64,000 nucleotides of DNA from Marsupella aquatica. Its lineage: Eukaryota; Marchantiophyta. This document shows, piece by piece, positions 58,223 through 64,000 of the stretch. The stretch is taken from contig OZ316897.1 of assembly GCA_973895155.1 (NCBI GenBank), forward strand, positions 4,650,001 through 4,714,000. Reading direction: 5' to 3'. The notes below the pieces were generated by a model. The model saw nothing but the letters and a program-made list of their open reading frames with translations. It made no database searches and was not told the origin of the DNA. Numbering within the stretch: position 1 is the stretch's first letter; every line of letters starts with the position of its first letter. Both the position numbers and the translations under genes were made by a program.

Positions 58223-59000
58223 TCCTATCCAAGCAAAAGTCTTGGGATACAAAACAAGCTTATAGACAAAATGGAAGGCATGTTTATTGTTGACAACAAA
58301 TTGAAGGACACCCTATGAAGGTAAGAGTAATCAATATTTAGAGCCACAAACATGAGGGCAGAGTCAACTTTGGCACACAGCCAAGAATGAGGGAGACAAA
58401 CCCACCCATGGAACTAGGCAACAAATAAATCCTTCCTTCTACCCAATCATAGCTCCCTTAGATTATGAGACATACAGCTAACATGTTATGTGAATTTTTA
58501 CATGATATAGAACCTTCTTACATACCATTGTTGTCAACTATGTAGTTACTCGTTTCATGTATGAGTGTAGTCAACATTTTTTCTGGGCATTTAATTATGG
58601 GGCACGGGAGTCTCTATGAGATATTGAGAGATATATTTAGTAGACCACATTAATCGTTGGAAATGACCTTTCACCAAATCCATCCATCAAGGCCCCAAGT
58701 TCTCCTGCAATTCCATCAAATTCCTTTCATTTATAGTTTTATCAATACATGTGACACAGGCAATCTGTCACTTACCATGGATCAATTAGTAGATTATGAT
58801 GTATATGGTCATTAGGTACGTATCCGTATAGCTAGGAACCCCGCTAGGAACAGTATGCATATGAATTTTAGTAATTATGATTAGGTTAGGGATAGGTTAG
58901 TCAACATAATGAGTGCCGAATGCAATGCACACTATTATGACCATTTGCTATACTATGACGACGGCGGAGTGACAGTTCATCCTGGTAATTCACACTTGGA
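58223..59000. other. No gene recognised
   Basis: AT-rich spacer. GCTAGGAACCCC and GCTAGGAACAG form a small repeat at about 58,831-58,853. Confidence 0.4.
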
Positions 59001-60993
59001 CCGAGGCAGCCGTGCTCAATTGGGAGAATGGCGGTTGCAGGTACTCAACGATCTCACGTCCAAACTCCTCCAGGAGCCCCCCTAAGAACCCCTTTTGGTG
59101 GCTTGGCAGCTCATTTACCTCGCTCTTTGCCATCATGTCGCATGCTCCATGTTCGTTTGCACTTATTACGCTCAGGTTTTGCTCAGGATCAAACTTGGTT
59201 TGTCAAGGAAAATTGAAGGATAGTGCACATGGTAGTGGAATTTAGTTGGGCGTAGTATAAGGAGACGATCAGGAGATAGCGGACCTGCCCTGCAGAGGAG
59301 CAAATGTGGCGAGAGAGACAAGCTCTATCAACGGACAAAGTAGATTAATATGACCCTTACCGCTCTCGGATTCTGGACCCTATTTGGGGAGGTAGCAGCA
59401 AAGCTATGGGAGACTTACTGGTATTCTTGAAGGCTGCATATGAGCAAAGGTACACTAAATTGATGATTAAGGTAGCGCAAATCAATTGCAAGAAGGTCGT
59501 TATCACCAAGGATTCAGGATACAACAAGACCCAAGCTTACATTACTGAGCTATTCATCAACAACGAGGGCTTTTGGTTTGTAACTGAGGCAATTTTGGTG
59601 GTATCAACGGAGTATTTCAAGTTGCCCAAGTGGCAAAAGCTTACTCAGGCGGAGTATGACAAGATCCCAAGCTACATTAAGCAACAGCTTGCGGTCAAGC
59701 GGAGGGAGGAGGAGATCAACTATCAGCGTGAGGCAGCACAAAACCTCACCTTCCTCTAAGAAAGCTCTAACATGTTTAACTAGGATATGGCTACTCTGCC
59801 AGGACCTATCCCCGCCAGCCCGCCTACCACTGGCCCGCCCAAGAGGATCCCTCCTAGTCAGGCACAGGTACGCGCTGTGGACAATGCAGATTGTTCTTTG
59901 GGATTGGCCAGTGAGGGTAGTCCGCACCTGACACAGCGGGTGCAAAAGAGGACTAGAACGATGCAGGGACCTAAACCACCTGCCCAAACTACTCTTGCCC
60001 CGTACCAGTTTTTGCCCCGGCCAACCCCCCGGCCAATCCCCCATCCAGGAAGAGACCCGCCCCCTCAAAGCAACCCTTGCTACCAAAAATCTGCATACCC
60101 AAGGCGTTGTGGCAGACAATCAAGTCCCCAGCCCACGTGGACTATCTCAAGGAGCATCAATTGGACAAATTTGCTGAATTACCCTAGCAGCCTACCACCT
60201 TCGGAGCAAGGGAAATGCAAGAGTTCATTGACCCCTATTGTGGTGCCCGCACTGCCTCCAACTTGACCACCCCCGTTTCTACCACCCCTTACGGATCCCA
60301 TTCCCTCTCCCTTGCCAACTACCAAGGAAGCAGTATGCCCCACCCATGGAGGAGCCTTACATTATGGCTCAGACCGTGGATGAGTATCAAGTGGTACCTC
60401 CCACCTTAGCCCACAAGTTGGTGCAAAAGTTTAGTTAGGACCTCTTGGTGGAGCTGGTAGAGTTCATAGCCCGTCAAGTCACGGACCACTTCCAATCGGC
60501 CTTCTTCACTTTGGAGCACCATCAGCTGGCTTATGGCCCTCGCACAAGACAAACTCATGGCCAAGGGGAATGAGATTGGGGCCCTCCAAATGACCGTGGA
60601 GCGCCTGGAGTTAGCAACAGCAACCATCCAAGGGGATTTGGTCCGTGTCTCAGACCAATGGGAAGGACTAAACCAAGAACTACTTAAGGTTCAAGACAAC
60701 CTTAAAGAACAGAAGGTTGTCATGCTTGGATTGAGGAGGAGTCCGTGGCTTGGGTTATGAGCCTAACCAACCTGAACAACCAGTTTGTGCAGGCTGCTCG
60801 GCTGCTGAACATTGTCACCTTGGATCAAGATAAGTGGTTGGCGCAACATCAGGCCAACCTTAAAACGATTGGCAAACTCAACCAGGAGGTGGTGCGTCTA
60901 CAAGAAGGGGTGGATGAGATCTCCAACAAGGCAGAGGAGGCAATCCGGGACAACCAAGCCCTGCAGTCTTGGGTTACTCTGCTGATGAGCTAG
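59001..60993 (+). pseudogene. Decayed retroelement-like coding region (gag-like, family not identified)
   Basis: A series of plus-strand frames runs through the region with frameshifts and stops. 58,980-59,085 has RGSRAQLGEWRLQVLNDLTS. 59406-59759 (117 codons) contains VFLKAAYEQRYTKLMIKVAQ and a charged end, KRREEEINYQREAAQ. 59,787-60,270 is Pro-rich. 60,290-60,440 has PPMEEPYIMAQTVDEYQVVP in another frame. 60533-60993 is a two-frame coiled-coil stretch (NEIGALQMTVERLELATATI, LNQEVVRLQEGVDEISNKAE). The order of globular part, proline-rich linker and coiled coil, without protease or polymerase, fits the gag-like product of a non-autonomous LTR element. No zinc knuckle was seen. Confidence 0.4.
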
Positions 60994-61900
60994 TGAGGCG
61001 TGGCAAGAAATGCCTCTAACCAAGGTGGCTCGAGGTGCCAGCCCGACAAGATGACAAACAGCATAGCACAAGCAAGGGGTGGTTAGAGGAAGGGGCAGTC
61101 GGTCAGCTGCAAGATAGAGCAAGAGGGCAATTGGCATCTTTTGGCTAACTTCAGCTGCAGGACAGCTGCCATTAGACGTTGATTAGCAGCGCAGCAGATA
61201 GGGTTAGGAGGGAACTTAGGACCACCAAGCGTAGGATAGGATGCCAATCAACATGTTATAAGCGATTGGTAGTATGTTCTAGGGATTAGGGTTGCAGTCA
61301 ACTACGCCAGCATGCTGACAGTCAACTAAGCTAACTTGCTGATGGTCAACCGCGCCAGTTTTGAAGGCCACAACTAGTTAGGTACTTAGGCAGGGATTAC
61401 GCAGGGGAGGTAGTGTCTCCTCCGACCCTTTGGCAAGTAGTATTTAAGGACCCCCCTTCCCGCATGGAGTGGGGCTTTTTGGTTTATTTCAGTAAGCAAG
61501 ATTGCTATTGCATGGGGAGTATTGGCCTGAGTAGGACTAGAGTGCACTAAAGAGTCAAGCTTGTCAGGCAAGTGCAAGACAAGGTCTCGTAGAGAGTGGG
61601 CATCAACTGCCATTAGGCGTGCTAGTCGCTTGGCTAGCCGCTTAAAAGTCAAGTCAACTATGTACATGTCACTGTGTTTTTTGAGTAAACATAGTCTTTG
61701 CCTCCCGCTTTGCCTCTGATCTTTGTGAGTAAATTGTGTATTGAGCATACCTTACCTTTAACAAAGGTGTCATTTCAAAAGATGCACCGGGTGCGAACTA
61801 ATGGTTGGGATTGTAAGGAAGATAATGTTGAGTACGTTGCAAGTTCTTATTGTTGGCAATGGCTTGGAAGTCCCCAAGCCAAGAGTTAGTATGAGTCACT
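60994..61900. mobile_element. Possible 3' LTR of the preceding retroelement
   Basis: Right after the coiled-coil frame comes a purine-rich run (GAGGAAGGGGCAG at about 61,087). Further on is a TATA-like AGTATTTAAGGACCCCCC at about 61,437 and then a leader-like stretch with CTTTGCCTCCCGC and GTGAGTAAATTGTGTATTGAGCATACC. That is the polypurine-tract/U3/R order expected of a 3' LTR, but no second copy is present in the window to prove it. A decayed, non-coding reading is equally possible. Confidence 0.3.
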
Positions 61901-64000
61901 AACTATGGGTGTATTCTAGCCGTGGATTCCAAACATACATATATACGATAATAGTCCAATTTAGGGTGGTACGAGTAAAAACCCACTACTACACCCCTCC
62001 TTGCCCGAAACCTCACCCTTACTGGTGGTTTTGCGCACTTAAAGAGTGTAACCAAGCTCACCCAAATACATAGCTTCCAAGTCCAGCCTTGCTTGCATGT
62101 AGCTCTTTAAGTTCTATTGCTTTAGTTAGTCTATGTGAGATCACTCAATTGGAGTCCCCCCGCTTCTACCGGGGCTGGCTCTATATACTCACACATTGAG
62201 ACCAAATGGTTGGATGCTATGCTGCTAGAGCCCCATCCCTGCCCTAATAGTGTTGCCATTATCTCTAACTACTCAAGCCTAACTCAACTTTATTTCTATC
62301 TCCAAGATTGTCCATGTACTTTGAATTTGGCCCTTCTTCACAATTTTTGTGAGCTTGCACCTCTTCTCTCAATTTCTCTATTCAACCAAGTGGTGGACCT
62401 TGCCACCCAGCGCCCTCACCAATCCCAGCACTCACGCCTAAGTGCCCCTGGTGCCCAAACGCCTCAACGGAATACCTCGAGCAAGTAAACTAGTGCCCCT
62501 TGCACCGCCAGCGGCCCCTCCCATACGAAGCTGCACTTGCTCTCTAACACGACCGCTACTCAATGGTCCTCCCTATCTGCACAAGCAACCAAACACCTCA
62601 GTAAGTAACCCTGCAGGATCTAGAACTCACCCAGTCTAGCATCCTACTCAAGCTCAACACACATTGGTAAATAGGTTAGCGATAGGTCCTCCCAATGCCA
62701 TAAGCCGGAACCAGAACCCACGCCCACTGTTCGTCCAGAACAACTCCTTAATTGGGCCCGGCCCGGGTTCCCCCTTGTACCTATCCATCACCAACTGACC
62801 GCCCTGACCCCAGGACATGCTCATGGCCCAAATAGCGTAGCTTGTCCTAAAGCTTGTCCCAAGCTTGTCCTAACGCGCCGGGACCAGAATGCCCCCGACC
62901 CTAGAATCCATTCCCGGTTCACCTCACTGATGATCTAGGAGCCAAACACTCTTGGGACTCAACCTCCACACCTACTTGGCCTTGACTCCCCAACGCAAGC
63001 TCCCTTGGGAGACTGAACGCGGCTTGGCTGCTGTTTGACAGGATTTGGCAAGTGGACGAGTTAACACCCGCACACCCCAAGACCCCAAGGTACCCCCAGA
63101 CCCATCTGAGCTCAGGAGGGCGTAGCCCTCTTCAAGAGCTTTCCAACGCACCCAAGAAGTACTCCAACGGACTTCCCGTTGGGAAGATATCGCCATTTCC
63201 GTTTGGTGATTTCCCTTAGTGTCGCGACCGCCACGGCTCACGACTTTGGCTCGCCCTTGGTCCCCAGGGAGAGACCACTCCCTTCATATATGTTTTTGGA
63301 GACCTGCCACCCTCGGACCAGCTTTGGTCCCTAAACATTTGGCCCCCAACCCGGATCTTATCGCGCATAATGGGCGCTCCCTCAACTGGCAACGCCTGTA
63401 ACTTTCTCGTTAGGCATCCGCAAGCGGAGTACCTTAGCCCGTTGCGATCCGGCCGACCCAGTGCTCATGCCTAGGCCCTCAGGTCTCATCGCCGCTCGGG
63501 GCCCCCAATCGGCCCAACCCGGATCGGGCCCTAACTTGCGCCCCAAGTGTCCGTCGCCCATGGTGTCAACTCCATTGGCCTAGGGCCCAAGAGGAGCTCA
63601 CACTCAAGCCCTCAGAACTCCAAGTCCATCCGGAGGTCCGGACAACCATCCTTGAGCCCGACCCATTTACCCTTGACCCGACCAGCTATTAGCTAGTCCA
63701 AGTTCTTAGTGTGTGTCCCCAGCTCGGCTCCTTGCCTCGCTAGTGCCACGTCTCATTGCCCACAAGTCTCCCCATGCTAAGTCCTCCCCGGATGGCCTAT
63801 CCGGGCTCAGACCATAAGGGAGCTCGGCGTCGGAGTCAGCGACACCGGAGCTAAGTGTTAAGGTAGTCGAGTTCTATGACTAACCATCTGCTGCATGGAT
63901 GGAGGAATTGGAAGCTACTTGGGCTCTCCTTCCAATGAGCTCAATTATAGCCAATTTGGTCAAAGATGGAGAAAATTATGCCCCCGTAACCAAGAAGGGG
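61901..64000. other. GC-rich, frame-broken sequence to the window end; probable retroelement relic
   Basis: The composition shifts to C-rich with many short frames on both strands. 62135-62488 (117 codons) and the overlapping 62442-62639 frame look like one Pro/Thr/Ser-rich protein broken by a frameshift. 63,390-63,410 has the phrase GTAACTTTCTCGTTAGGCAT, of a kind seen in plant LTR retroelements. The frame at the very end (LVKDGENYAPVTKKG) may continue past the window. No domain was identified. Confidence 0.35.

Noticed and set aside
1-64000. CRISPR arrays, bacterial operons, rRNA genes or viral genes
   Set aside because: No direct-repeat/spacer structure, no ribosome-binding-site-led operons, no rRNA-like sequence and no recognisable viral protein were seen.

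Overview
The window looks like nuclear DNA of a land plant. Three protein-coding genes are recognisable, all with plant-type relatives and GT-AG introns. They sit in long stretches of repeats: copia-type LTR remnants, a tRNA-derived SINE, TA-flanked and other terminal-inverted-repeat elements, minisatellites and a satellite-like array. The sequence does not say which plant lineage this is. All calls come from reading the sequence; no database search or transcript data was available.

Layout. (1) 1-914, plus: the last two exons of a CDK5RAP1-like tRNA methylthiotransferase gene that begins before the window. (2) 1,032-3,350: a perfect 477-bp tandem duplication followed by older, diverged repeats. 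(3) 6,284-8,460: a 70-bp minisatellite and fragments of retroelement tails and LTRs. (4) 9,895-12,365, plus: a six-exon gene for a plant Jagunal-like ER membrane protein. It is invisible as a single open reading frame because its exons are 56-115 bp long. It carries two homologous, alternative final coding segments. (5) 12.4-39.7 kb: repeats and anonymous DNA. This includes a 3.3-kb array (20.3-23.5 kb), copia LTR remnants (24.0-24.6 kb), a SINE with a 13-bp target-site duplication (28.2 kb), and two copies of a TA-flanked MITE, one of them split by a 467-bp insertion. (6) 39,766-42,306, minus: a two-exon MATE transporter gene of the plant DETOXIFICATION type. (7) 42.3-45.5 kb: GC- and pyrimidine-rich DNA upstream of the MATE gene. 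(8) 45.5-58.3 kb: further MITE-like elements and tandem duplications, with ORF relics of unknown origin. (9) 59.0-64.0 kb: a decayed retroelement-like coding region followed by GC-rich, frame-broken sequence.

The three genes have unrelated jobs (tRNA modification, ER organisation, multidrug/toxin export) and nothing suggests that they act together. The most interesting observation is the pair of alternative C-termini in the Jagunal-like gene. Both are preceded by the same ATGATTGCAG acceptor context, enter in the same phase, and encode alignable membrane-helix-plus-basic-tail peptides.
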